A stretch of DNA of 28,987 nt, from the NCBI GenBank assembly GCA_047975215.1, contig JBKEDD010000016.1, positions 1-28,987 on the forward strand. Reading direction: 5' to 3'. Below, one piece after another: positions 1 to 10,410 of this stretch. Each line of letters begins with the position of its first letter. Positions within the stretch are counted from its first letter, which is position 1. The stretch comes from JAGRMG01 sp047975215. GTDB taxonomy: Bacteria; Pseudomonadota; Alphaproteobacteria; Rhodobacterales; Rhodobacteraceae. The position numbers were made by a program, and so were the translations under genes. The notes under the pieces are model-generated. The model was not told the DNA's origin. It did no database searches and saw nothing but the letters and a program-made list of their open reading frames with translations.

Positions 1-1
1 C

Positions 2-1513
2 GGCGGCAAGGGCATGCGCATCGCCTGGAACGACGAGGAGGCGCGCGAGGGCTTCCAGTCTTCGAAGAACGAGGCCGCCAGCAGTTTCGGCGACGACCGG
101 ATCTTCATCGAGAAATTCGTCACGCAGCCGCGCCATATCGAAATTCAGGTGCTCTGCGACGGGCACGGCAACGGCATCTATCTGGGCGAGCGTGAATGTT
201 CGATCCAGCGCCGCAACCAGAAGGTCGTGGAAGAGACCCCGTCGCCCTTCCTGGACGAGGCGACGCGCAAGGCGATGGGCGAACAGGCCGTGGCGCTGGC
301 CAAAGCGGTGGGATACACCAGCGCCGGCACCGTCGAATTCATCGTCGATGGTGAGCGCAACTTCTACTTCCTCGAAATGAACACCCGGCTTCAGGTCGAA
401 CACCCGGTCACCGAACTGATTACCGGCGTCGATCTGGTGGAACAGATGATCCGGGTTGCCGACGGCGAGGCGCTGTCGATGTCCCAGGACGATGTCGTCC
501 TGAACGGTTGGGCGATCGAGAACCGGCTTTATGCCGAAGACCCCTATCGCGGCTTTCTGCCCTCCATCGGTCGGCTGACCCGTTACCGCCCGCCAGCCGA
601 GGTGGTGCAGTCCGATCATGTGGTGCGCAACGATACCGGCGTCTACGAGGGCGGCGAGATCTCGATGTACTACGACCCGATGATCGCCAAGCTGTGCACC
701 TGGGCGCCGACGCGCGACGCCGCCATCGAGCACATGCGCAACGCGCTGGACGGGTTCGAGATCGAAGGGATCGGGCACAACCTGCCGTTCCTTTCGGCGG
801 TGATGGATCATCCCCGGTTCGTCGCGGGCGACATCACCACCGCCTTCATTGCCGAGGAGTATCCCGAAGGCTTTGACGGCGTCGAACTCTCGCCGGACAC
901 GCTGCGCCGGATCGCCGCCGCGGCGGCGGCGATGAACCGGGTTTCCGAGATCCGGCGGACCCGTGTATCGGGGCGGATGGACAATCACGAACGCCGGGTC
1001 GGAACCGAATGGATGGTGTCCTTGCAGGGCGAGGATTTCGCCGTCACCATCGCAGCCGATCCGGGCGGATCGACCGTGACGTTCGCCGACGGCGCCGCGA
1101 TACGGGTGACGAGCGACTGGACCCCCGGCGACCGGCTGGCGGCGCTGAATGTCGACGGGCAAATGCTGGTCCTCAAGGTCGGCAAGGTATCGGGCGGCTT
1201 TCGCATCCGCTCGCGCGGGGCCGATCTGACGGTGCATGTACGCACCCCGCGCCAGGCCGAACTGGCGCGGCTGATGCCCGAGAAACTGGCCGCGGACACA
1301 TCCAAGCTGCTGCTTTGCCCGATGCCGGGGCTCATCGTCAGGCTCGATGTCGAGCCCGGCCAGGAGGTGCATGAAGGACAGGCGCTATGCACGGTCGAGG
1401 CGATGAAGATGGAAAACACCCTGCGCGCAGAAAGAAAGGGCATCGTCGCCAGGATCAATGCCGCCCCCGGCGACAGCCTGGCGGTGGATGATGTCATCAT
1501 GGAGTTCGAATGA
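2..1513 (+). CDS. pccA: Propionyl-CoA carboxylase biotin-carrying (alpha) subunit, 5'-truncated by window
   Basis: The reading frame is open from the first base. It begins inside the glycine-rich ATP-grasp loop (GGKGM), so about 180 N-terminal residues lie upstream and the ATG at 14 is not the start. The visible part has the biotin carboxylase core (EIQVLCDG, GERECSIQRRNQK, FLEMNTRLQVEHPVTE), the biotin carboxylase C-terminal domain, a linker/BT domain, and a C-terminal biotinyl domain. That domain has EAMKMEN, with the biotin-accepting Lys codon at 1406-1408. With the beta subunit it makes methylmalonyl-CoA from propionyl-CoA, ATP and bicarbonate in the cytoplasm. Assignment as propionyl- rather than acetyl- or methylcrotonyl-CoA carboxylase rests on domain layout and on the methylmalonyl-CoA mutase gene 1.6 kb downstream. 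It is convergent with the next gene; I see no clear terminator in the 126-bp gap. Confidence 0.93.
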   Translation, partial: GGKGMRIAWNDEEAREGFQSSKNEAASSFGDDRIFIEKFVTQPRHIEIQVLCDGHGNGIYLGERECSIQRRNQKVVEETPSPFLDEATRKAMGEQAVALAKAVGYTSAGTVEFIVDGERNFYFLEMNTRLQVEHPVTELITGVDLVEQMIRVADGEALSMSQDDVVLNGWAIENRLYAEDPYRGFLPSIGRLTRYRPPAEVVQSDHVVRNDTGVYEGGEISMYYDPMIAKLCTWAPTRDAAIEHMRNALDGFEIEGIGHNLPFLSAVMDHPRFVAGDITTAFIAEEYPEGFDGVELSPDTLRRIAAAAAAMNRVSEIRRTRVSGRMDNHERRVGTEWMVSLQGEDFAVTIAADPGGSTVTFADGAAIRVTSDWTPGDRLAALNVDGQMLVLKVGKVSGGFRIRSRGADLTVHVRTPRQAELARLMPEKLAADTSKLLLCPMPGLIVRLDVEPGQEVHEGQALCTVEAMKMENTLRAERKGIVARINAAPGDSLAVDDVIMEFE

Positions 1514-1639
1514 CCGGATACGCCCCGCCGGGGCCGCCGCGCACCCGGTCCGGCATCCGGGATGCAGCGCAATGGCAGAAAGCCGACCGATGAGCGAGTG
1601 CGAAAAACCGGCCGGCGGATCCGTGAGAGCGCGGGCGCG

Positions 1640-2089
1640 TTACCTGCGCCGCTCGCGCCGTTCCTCGACTTCGTGCTGGCGGTCGGGCGACTTGTCGATG
1701 CTGCGCGTGATCTCGCGGATGCTCCAGGGCGAGGGCTTGCGCAGCCTGATGCTGCCATCCTTGTCCAGAAGCACCAGTTGGAAACCGCGCGGCCGCAGTT
1801 TCATCCGCACCGGCAACCTTGCCCCGGGGTCGGTATCGGTCAGCACCACCACGTCGCGTTCGCGCAGCATGTCCGGGCGTTCGGCCAGCAGTTCGATCTG
1901 CTCCTGGTATCTGGGGTCCGAGGGGCTGTCGGCAAACACCACGACGGGGCGGCTTATCCATAGGAATTCGCTCAAATCGCTGTCGCCCGCGGGGCGGATC
2001 AGCGCCTCGGGCGCACTGTCGGGATCGTCGGCAGCGGTCGCCGCCAGCGGGATAAGCGCCGAAAAAACAAGGGCTAGGATGCGGGTCAT
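1640..2089 (-). CDS. Secreted DUF4174-domain protein
   Basis: This is a 149-residue protein with a classical signal peptide (MTRILALVFSALIPLAATAA). The start at 2089 is preferred over longer in-frame versions because the signal peptide begins there and AGGAG (2095-2099) sits just upstream. The mature part matches the DUF4174 pattern: a short thioredoxin-like strand pattern (RPVVVFADS, DVVVLTDTDPG, FQLVLLDKDGSIRLR), then SIREITRSID. The C-terminal tail is very rich in Arg and Glu. The family is found in alphaproteobacteria and its function is unknown. It lies antisense between pccA and the mutase, and I do not infer a role in propionate metabolism from position alone. Confidence 0.8.
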   Translation of the reverse strand: MTRILALVFSALIPLAATAADDPDSAPEALIRPAGDSDLSEFLWISRPVVVFADSPSDPRYQEQIELLAERPDMLRERDVVVLTDTDPGARLPVRMKLRPRGFQLVLLDKDGSIRLRKPSPWSIREITRSIDKSPDRQHEVEERRERRR

Positions 2090-3165
2090 GCGGTCTCCTG
2101 TCCGGTCAAATATAGGTTCGGCGGTGGGGAATGCGACCGCTGATTTTGTCGGGTGGGCGAAAAATGCGCCCGTTAATCGCATCGTCAGGGGTTGGGCATG
2201 ATGCTGTGTGCGACCCCCGTGATACGGCCGGGCGGGGCGGCCTTTCGCAAAAGGACGGGCACCGACGATGGAGGTCATCCTGCATGTCGGCGCGCATCGC
2301 TGCGCCACGACCACGTTTCAGCACTATCTGCGGTCCAACGCCGCGTGGCTGGGTGCCCGGGGTATCGGGTTCTGGGGGCCGCGCCGGACGCGCGGCGGAT
2401 TGCTGCGCGGCGTGGTTCCCCGGCCGGGTCCGGCGCCGCGCCGCGACCTGCAAGCGCGCGCAACGGGGCGGGTGCGCATGCGCCTGGGCGTCTGCGCCGC
2501 TTCCGGGGTGGAAACGCTGCTGGTCAGCGACGAGAACATGCTGGGTTTCCTGCGCGAGAACCGGGCGGGCGCCGATCTTTACCCGGCAGCGGGCGAACGT
2601 ATCGCGCGCTTTGCCGCCGCCTTTGGCGGGCGGCTGGGTGCGGTGGTGCTGAACGTGCGCGCGCTCGATCTCTACTGGGCCTCGGCGCTGGGCTACGGGG
2701 CGGTGCGCGGCTTTGGCCTGCCAGGCGCGGCGATGCTGGATCGTCTGGCGCACGGGCCGCGCGGCTGGCGCGAGGTGGTAGGCGATATCGCCTGCGCCGT
2801 GCCGCAAACGCCTGTCCTGGTGGCGCCGTTCGAACGCTTCGCCGGCCGCCCCGAGGCGCAGCTGGCCGCGATCACCGGCAGGTCCGCGCCGCTGGCGCAT
2901 GCGCGCGAGCGTCTGAACGCGACCCCGCGCCTGGACGGATTTCGGGCGCGACTGATCCCCGAGGACGCCGCAAGGCTGCCCCCGGGCGAGGGCCGCTGGC
3001 AGCCGTTCACGCCCGCGCAGGCCGGGGCGCTTCGCGAACGCTATGCCGACGATCTGATGTGGCTTGGGGCCGGGGCCGGCGGGCTGGCACGGCTGTTGCC
3101 GGACGGGCCTTGTGAACAACAGGCGGGGATCAACCCGCAGATGACGATGACAAGAGGAAGACGCG

Positions 3166-5295
<2,130 letters not shown>

Positions 5296-5342
5296 CACGC
5301 GCCTGAACGGGGCGACGGCTGCGCCGAGGGCCGCGGGAGGGG

Positions 5343-5386
5343 GCGCCCGCCCTGGCCTTCGGCACGCCCCCCCCCACGGGCGCTTT
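5343..5386 (+). terminator. Candidate terminator after the mutase gene
   Basis: GCGCCCG (5343-5349) pairs perfectly with CGGGCGC (5377-5383), followed by TTT. An overlapping alternative pairing is GGGGGCG (5339-5345) with CGCCCCC (5365-5371). The loop is long and the T tract short, so this is only a moderate candidate. It fits the 3' end of the mutase transcript. The rest of the 223-bp gap up to 5519 shows no gene. Confidence 0.4.
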
Positions 5387-5518
5387 AGCCATGAAGATCC
5401 GCGGGGCAGGCTTTGCGCCGACATAGGGGGCGGGGCCGGATCGCAGGCAACTGACAGATGTTGCGAACCTTGGATTCGGGTGGCTAGACTGGGCGCGCGG
5501 CGTTGCGGGAGGTACGGG

Positions 5519-6127
5519 TTGGAACTGGATCACATTGCGGTCGGCGGTGCGACGCTGGACGAGGCGGTGCAGACGGTCGAGGCGGCATTGGGTGTGGCGA
5601 TGCGCCCGGGCGGGCGGCACGACGTGTTTGCCACCCATAACCGGCTGTTGGGGCTGGCGGACGGGCTCTATCTGGAAGCGATCGCTGCGGACCCCGATGC
5701 GCCCGCGCCCTCACGCCCGCGCTGGTTTGATCTGGACCGGTTCTCGGGCCCGGCCCGACTGACAAACTGGATCTGCCGGGTCGACGATCTGGAAGCCGCG
5801 CTCGGGCGGCTGCCGCACGGGGCGGGGGGGCCGGTAGAACTCAGCCGCGGCGATCTGCGCTGGTCGATGGCGGTACCGCCGGGGGGCGCGCTGCCGTTCG
5901 ACAACCTGTTCCCGGCGTTGATCCAATGGCACGGCGCGCTGCATCCGGCCGCGATGCTGCCTGCTTCGGGCTGCGCGCTCAGGCGGCTGGTCGTGGCGCA
6001 TCCCCGCGCCGCCGCCCTGCAAGAGGCGCTGACGGGCTTTGCCGACACCCGTGTCGTGTTCGAGGCCGGCGCGCCGGCGCTGATGGCCGAGTTCGACACG
6101 CCGCACGGGGCGCGGGTGCTGAGATGA
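5519..6127 (+). CDS. Glyoxalase-like (VOC-type) domain protein
   Basis: This protein has 202 residues if translation begins at the TTG at 5519. That start is chosen because GGGAGG (5507-5512) lies 6 nt upstream and the family begins with LDHIAVGG. The alternative GTG at 5480 adds 13 residues of poor sequence. The N-terminal LDHIAVGGATLDEAVQ followed by GRHDVFATHNRLLGL is typical of the glyoxalase-like domain (PF13468-type). A second half has WSMAVP, LPFDNLFPALIQW and a C-terminal repeat-like strand. The reaction is unknown. It is not a typical methylmalonyl-CoA epimerase, which is shorter and has a different metal-ligand pattern. Its stop overlaps the next gene's start (ATGA), so the two are translationally coupled. 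Confidence 0.78.
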   Translation: MELDHIAVGGATLDEAVQTVEAALGVAMRPGGRHDVFATHNRLLGLADGLYLEAIAADPDAPAPSRPRWFDLDRFSGPARLTNWICRVDDLEAALGRLPHGAGGPVELSRGDLRWSMAVPPGGALPFDNLFPALIQWHGALHPAAMLPASGCALRRLVVAHPRAAALQEALTGFADTRVVFEAGAPALMAEFDTPHGARVLR

Positions 6128-6615
6128 TCGTGCGCCGCGCCCGGCCCACCGATGCCGGCGCAATCCGCGATATCTGGAACCCGGTGATCCGCGACACCAC
6201 GATCACGTTCACGACCGAGGAAAAGTCTGCCGAAGGCATTGCCGCCGATATCGCGGCGCGCGGTGAGTGCTTTGTTGTCGCCGAAGCCGATGGCGCGGTA
6301 GCGGGTTTCGCGACCTGTTTCGCTTTCCGCTCCGGCCCGGGCTATGTGCGGACCCGCGAACATTCGATCCAGATCGCGCCTTCGCAGCGCGGGCGCGGGC
6401 TGGGCCGGGCCCTGATGGGGCGGCTCGAATCCGCGGCGGTGGCTCAAGACGTGCATTCCCTGATCGCCGCGATCAGTGGCTCGAACGCCGGCGCGGTGGC
6501 CTTTCACGCGCGAATCGGCTTTGTCGAGGTGGGTCGCATCCGGCAGGCCGGCTTCAAGTCCGGGGTCTGGCTCGACCTGGTGCTGATGCAGAAAATCCTC
6601 GCCCCCGGTGCCTAA
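6124..6615 (+). CDS. GNAT N-acetyltransferase, phosphinothricin-acetyltransferase-like
   Basis: This is a 163-residue cytoplasmic acetyl-CoA-dependent transferase. The N terminus has the MIVRRARPTDAGAIRDIWNP pattern and ITFTTEEKS, both characteristic of the PAT/MddA-like branch that acetylates phosphinothricin, methionine sulfoximine or similar amino acids. The acetyl-CoA pyrophosphate loop is QRGRGLGRAL (residues 88-97). The C-terminal GFVEVGRIRQAGFKSGVWLD is also typical of that branch. The start at 6124 overlaps the stop of the glyoxalase-like gene by 4 nt. The actual substrate cannot be read from sequence. Confidence 0.87.
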   Translation: MIVRRARPTDAGAIRDIWNPVIRDTTITFTTEEKSAEGIAADIAARGECFVVAEADGAVAGFATCFAFRSGPGYVRTREHSIQIAPSQRGRGLGRALMGRLESAAVAQDVHSLIAAISGSNAGAVAFHARIGFVEVGRIRQAGFKSGVWLDLVLMQKILAPGA

Positions 6616-6656
6616 GCTGCACTGACTTTGCATCGCCGTCGGGCTAGGTTGGCGCC

Positions 6657-7334
6657 ATGTCGGTCTGGACCCGCATAACCGAGGCGCTGTCGGCGCTCAG
6701 CAAGGGCGAAAGCCTGAAGGACGTGTTCGACCGTCTGCGCACGCCGCCGGAACGGTCGGTGGCCTTCGCCATCGCGGTGATCGCGCTGGGCGCCAAGATG
6801 GCCAAGGCCGACGGCCAGGTGACGCGCGACGAGGTGACGGCGTTTCGCGAGGTGTTCCAGATCGCGCGCGGCGACGAGGCCGGCGCGGCGCGGGTGTTCA
6901 ACATGGCGCGCACCGATGTCGCCGGCTACCGCGAGTATGCCCGCCGTATCCGGGGCATGTTCGAGAACGATCGCGAAACGCTGGGCGACCTGATGGAGGG
7001 GCTGTTTCACATCGCGGTGGCGGATGGGCACTACCATCCTGGCGAAGATGCGTTTCTTGAAGACGTGGCCGGGATCTTCGGCATGGACGACATGGCGTTC
7101 CGCGCGCTCAGGGCGCGGTTCGTGCCCGATGCGCACCCCGACCCCTACACCGTTCTCGGTGTCAGCCCGGAGTTGCCGCGCGACCAGATCCGCAAGGCCT
7201 GGCGTCAGTTGGTGCGCGCCAACCACCCAGACCGGATGATGGCGCGCGGCGTGCCGCAAGAGGCGGTGCGTCTGGCCGAGAAGCGGCTGATCGACATCAA
7301 CCGCGCCTGGGACGAGATCGGCGGGTCAGGCTGA
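6657..7334 (+). CDS. djlA: TerB-DnaJ two-domain protein (DjlA-like co-chaperone)
   Basis: This is a 225-residue protein. An N-terminal TerB-like helical domain (about residues 34-155) contains two acidic motifs, AKADGQVTRDEV (49-60) and VADGHYHPGE (121-130). A C-terminal J domain (163-222) carries the HPD motif at 190-192, which stimulates DnaK ATPase. Unlike E. coli DjlA there is no N-terminal transmembrane segment, so this form should be cytosolic; the first 30 residues are polar and amphipathic. Related alphaproteobacterial proteins share this soluble layout. The TGA stop overlaps the next gene's ATG by one base (TGATG), implying coupled translation. The client protein is unknown. Confidence 0.88.
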   Translation: MSVWTRITEALSALSKGESLKDVFDRLRTPPERSVAFAIAVIALGAKMAKADGQVTRDEVTAFREVFQIARGDEAGAARVFNMARTDVAGYREYARRIRGMFENDRETLGDLMEGLFHIAVADGHYHPGEDAFLEDVAGIFGMDDMAFRALRARFVPDAHPDPYTVLGVSPELPRDQIRKAWRQLVRANHPDRMMARGVPQEAVRLAEKRLIDINRAWDEIGGSG

Positions 7335-8332
7335 TGCGGCTGGCGACATACAACGTGGAATGGTTCGCCAACCTTTTTGACGACAACGACGCAATGATCG
7401 TCGATGACGGCCCCTCGGGGCGCCAGGACGTGACCCGCGCGGCACAGATCGAGGCGCTGGGCAAGGTGTTCACGGCGCTGGATGCCGATGCGGTCATGGT
7501 GATCGAGGCGCCCAATACCGGGCGCCGCCAGAACACCGTGCGCGCGCTCGAGGGGTTCGCCAGGGCATTCGATCTGTGCACGCGGGCCGCCGTCATGGGC
7601 TTCGCCAACGAGACGCATCAGGAAATCGCGCTGCTTTTCGACCCTGACACGCTTAGGGCCGAACACGATCCGCGGGGCAACGGCGACAGCGCGGCGCCAC
7701 GCTTTGACGGCACGTTTCGCATCGACCTGGACATAGACGCGACCGAGGATCTGGTGAGTTTTTCAAAACCGCCGCTGGAACTTGCAGTGAGAACGGCGGC
7801 CGGCACGCGGCTGCGGCTGATCGGCGCGCATCTCAAGTCCAAGGCTCCGCACGGGTCTGGCGGGCGCGACGCCATGCTGCGGCTTTCGATCGCCAACCGG
7901 CGCAAGCAACTGGCCCAGGCGATCTGGCTGCGCGCCCGGATCAGGGCGCATCTTGAAGCTGGCGAGCCGGTGATCCTTATGGGCGATCTGAACGACGGGC
8001 CGGGGCTGGACGAGTTCGAGCATCTGTTCGGGCGTTCGTCGGTCGAAATCCTGCTGGACGATGACATGTACGACCCGCATGCCCGCCAGGCGTTGCAGCC
8101 GCGCCCCGGCACGCTGGCGACATCGGCGCGTTTCAGGTTGCCCGAACAGGGGCGCTACCTACAGGCGCTGCTCGACTATGTTATGATTTCCCGGGACCTG
8201 ATGGCGCGCCGCCCGGCCTGGCGCATCTGGCATCCGTTCGACGATGTGGGGTGCTGGCAGATGCCGGAACTGCGCGAGGCGCTGCTGGTCGCATCGGACC
8301 ATTTTCCCGTCTCCCTGGAGATCGACATATGA
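7334..8332 (+). CDS. Endonuclease/exonuclease/phosphatase family protein
   Basis: This is a 332-residue protein of the EEP fold. Diagnostic motifs occur in order: TYNVEWF near the N terminus (Asn metal site), VIEAPN (metal-binding Glu), IGAHLKSK, MGDLNDGPG (catalytic Asp/Asn), LDYVMIS, and C-terminal SDHFPVSLEID (general-base His). These are the residues of Mg2+-dependent phosphodiesterases such as exonuclease III, DNase I and inositol phosphatases. No signal peptide is visible, so it is probably cytoplasmic. It is translationally coupled to the TerB-DnaJ gene. Substrate (nucleic acid, phospholipid or other phosphodiester) cannot be decided here. Confidence 0.88.
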   Translation: MRLATYNVEWFANLFDDNDAMIVDDGPSGRQDVTRAAQIEALGKVFTALDADAVMVIEAPNTGRRQNTVRALEGFARAFDLCTRAAVMGFANETHQEIALLFDPDTLRAEHDPRGNGDSAAPRFDGTFRIDLDIDATEDLVSFSKPPLELAVRTAAGTRLRLIGAHLKSKAPHGSGGRDAMLRLSIANRRKQLAQAIWLRARIRAHLEAGEPVILMGDLNDGPGLDEFEHLFGRSSVEILLDDDMYDPHARQALQPRPGTLATSARFRLPEQGRYLQALLDYVMISRDLMARRPAWRIWHPFDDVGCWQMPELREALLVASDHFPVSLEIDI

Positions 8333-8376
8333 CACATCCCCTTCCGCCGGTGCCGTGCAGGCCCTATATTGCCGCC

Positions 8377-8757
8377 ATGACGCATCGTATCGCATTCCTG
8401 TTCGTCCTGATGCTTTCGGCCTTCCCCGTCACGGGCCGGGCGCAGGAGGAGCAGGGCAAGTCGCTGATGGAGCGGGGCGCGGAGATGTTCCTTGACGGGC
8501 TGCGCCGGGAGATGGAACCCAAGCTTGAGGATCTGCTGGGCATGGCCGAGAAATTCGGCCCCGCCATGAGCAGTTTCATCGAGGAAATGGGACCGGCGTT
8601 CATGGACCTGGCCGATCAGGTCAGGGACTGGTCGCGCTATCATCCGCCCGAGATGCTGCCCAATGGCGACATCATCATGCGGCGCAAGCCCGATCCCGAT
8701 GGCGATACGAGACCGCCGGGCAGCGCGCCGCCCGCGCCGGGAGAGACCGAGATCTGA
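8377..8757 (+). CDS. Small secreted protein of a Rhodobacterales family, function unknown
   Basis: This is a 126-residue protein with a signal peptide (MTHRIAFLFVLMLSAFPVTG, cleavage probably after GRA). The mature part is an amphipathic helix-rich region (LMERGAEMFLDGLRREMEPK, FGPAMSSFIEEMGPAFMDLA), then PPEMLPNGDIIMRRKP and a Pro-rich tail. Homologues in Rhodobacterales are often named 'AAA+ family ATPase', but there is no Walker A or B motif and the protein is far too short, so that name is wrong here. The start at 8377 is chosen over upstream in-frame codons because the signal peptide begins there. It follows the EEP gene by 44 nt and is probably in the same operon. Confidence 0.75.
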   Translation: MTHRIAFLFVLMLSAFPVTGRAQEEQGKSLMERGAEMFLDGLRREMEPKLEDLLGMAEKFGPAMSSFIEEMGPAFMDLADQVRDWSRYHPPEMLPNGDIIMRRKPDPDGDTRPPGSAPPAPGETEI

Positions 8758-8790
8758 CTTGCGCCGCCCGGCCGGGCGGCGTGCTGCCGG

Positions 8791-10341
8791 TTACTCCGGT
8801 TCGGGCAGGCTGACGCTGACCGTGGCGCCCAGCGACTGCGCCAGCGACATCAGCCGCGCTTCGGCCACTTCGCTGAACAGCGGGCGCGCCTCGGGTGGCA
8901 GCGTCAGCGCCAGCACCTTTTTCTTGGGAAACCAGCTGATCTGGCCCATCGGGGCCGCCGGCCGCATCCACAGCATCGCACCAAAGCGCATCGCCTTGCC
9001 GAGAACTTCGGCCTCCTTCTGGCTTTTCCCGTCAAGAAGTTCGTAGAACTTGCCGAACCGGTCGGCCGGGCGCTTGTTGCGATAGCGGTGTTGCAGGGCC
9101 AGCCCCAGGAAGACCCGTTCGGAATGCTTCAACCCGCCCAGATTGGCGCGTGTTGCGTAGTCGAAACAGACCTCAGCGCGGTAGTCGGGATGCGCGCGCC
9201 AACTGACGTCATGCAGCAGGCAGGCGGCCTTGATCAGCCGGACGCGTGATTTCGGGGCCGATTTGAACAGCGGCATGATGAAGTTGAACAGCGTCTTGCC
9301 AAAACCCGGTATCCGGGCGTCCTTGGCCTCGGCGAACCAGCAGCTTTCGATCAGCGGATCGCGGTCGCGCAGCCGCTGGGGCATCTGTTCGTAAAGCAGC
9401 CCCTCGCGGATACCGTAGCTGGACACCGCGATGTCATGCGGCTTGAAGGTGCGCACCAGCCGGTAGAGAACGTCCATGGCGATCGGCACCAGCGCCATGC
9501 GCGCACCCGACACCCCGGCGCGGCCGCGCAGGTCGTCGGGGTCGGATTTCTCGATATAGGCCAGCGTTTCACGCACCGATTTCGTGCTCATGCGGTATTC
9601 GTGCAGCACGGTCATGGGATAGCCGCGCCGCGCCATGTCTATGCGCGCGATGGCGCGCCAACTGCCGCCGACCAGGAACAGCCGGTCGCGCTGCTTGCCC
9701 ATGCGTTCGCGCATCTCCTCGACCACCTGCTTGATATGCGCCCTGCGGCCGCGCCGCCCGCCGCCGACATGCTGAAGCTTGAGCGGACCCAGCGGCGAGG
9801 TCATGCGCCTGCCAACCCGGTCGCCCGAGATTTCGGCCAGTTCCATCGACGCGCCACCCATGTCGCAGACCAGGCCATAGGCGCCCGGCCAGCCCAGAAG
9901 CACCCCCTGCGCCGAAAGCCGCGCCTCCTCCTCTCCGTCGATCACCCAGATCTTAAGCCCGGTTTCGCGCAGCACCTCCTCGCAGAAATCCCGCCCGTCC
10001 TCGGCGTCGCGCACCGCCGCCGTGGCCACGGCGGTCAGGGGGGGCAGATCCATGCCGCGGGCGAGATGCTGAAACCGGGTCAGCGCCGCCAGCGCCCGGG
10101 CCCGTCCATTCGGGTTCAGACGGCCGGTCTCGGCCAGCCCCTGGCCCAGGGCGCACATGATCTTCTCGTTGTAGAAATAGGCCGGAGAGCGCGCGGCGCC
10201 GTCAAACACCACCAGCCGGACCGAGTTCGACCCGACATCGACCACGCCCACCCGCGACAGCGCGCGCGCACTCGGATCATCAAACAGCGGGCGGTGGAAC
10301 AAGCCCCATTCGGGGGGTGCGGATTCCGGTTGCAGGTTCAT
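8791..10341 (-). CDS. ppx: Exopolyphosphatase / Ppx-GppA family phosphatase
   Basis: This is a 516-residue protein of the ASKHA phosphatase family that removes terminal phosphate from inorganic polyphosphate and/or the 5'-phosphate of pppGpp. The first phosphate-binding loop is GVVDVGSNSVRLVVFDG (residues 32-48) and the second is CDMGGASMEL (159-168), with ATAAVRDA between. The C-terminal half is an HD-like helical domain containing LLHDVSW. The length fits exopolyphosphatases. The start has GGGGAAG just upstream. It is the last gene of the perM-hdaA-ppx run, 69 nt after hdaA. No polyphosphate kinase gene is beside it. Ppx and GppA activities cannot be separated by eye. Confidence 0.92.
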   Translation of the reverse strand: MNLQPESAPPEWGLFHRPLFDDPSARALSRVGVVDVGSNSVRLVVFDGAARSPAYFYNEKIMCALGQGLAETGRLNPNGRARALAALTRFQHLARGMDLPPLTAVATAAVRDAEDGRDFCEEVLRETGLKIWVIDGEEEARLSAQGVLLGWPGAYGLVCDMGGASMELAEISGDRVGRRMTSPLGPLKLQHVGGGRRGRRAHIKQVVEEMRERMGKQRDRLFLVGGSWRAIARIDMARRGYPMTVLHEYRMSTKSVRETLAYIEKSDPDDLRGRAGVSGARMALVPIAMDVLYRLVRTFKPHDIAVSSYGIREGLLYEQMPQRLRDRDPLIESCWFAEAKDARIPGFGKTLFNFIMPLFKSAPKSRVRLIKAACLLHDVSWRAHPDYRAEVCFDYATRANLGGLKHSERVFLGLALQHRYRNKRPADRFGKFYELLDGKSQKEAEVLGKAMRFGAMLWMRPAAPMGQISWFPKKKVLALTLPPEARPLFSEVAEARLMSLAQSLGATVSVSLPEPE

Positions 10342-10410
10342 GACTTCCCCGTTTGGCGCCGGTGCAGGATGCGGGATAGGGCGGCGGCGGTCAATCGCCG
10401 GCCCTCGGCA

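Noticed and set aside
1514..1639. Terminator between pccA and the convergent DUF4174 gene
   Set aside because: Only short GC-rich palindromes such as CATCCGGGATG occur, without a stable stem or T run.
5519..6127. Methylmalonyl-CoA epimerase, suggested by the VOC-type fold next to the mutase
   Set aside because: The protein is about 200 residues rather than about 140, and follows the glyoxalase-like (PF13468-type) pattern rather than the epimerase ligand pattern.
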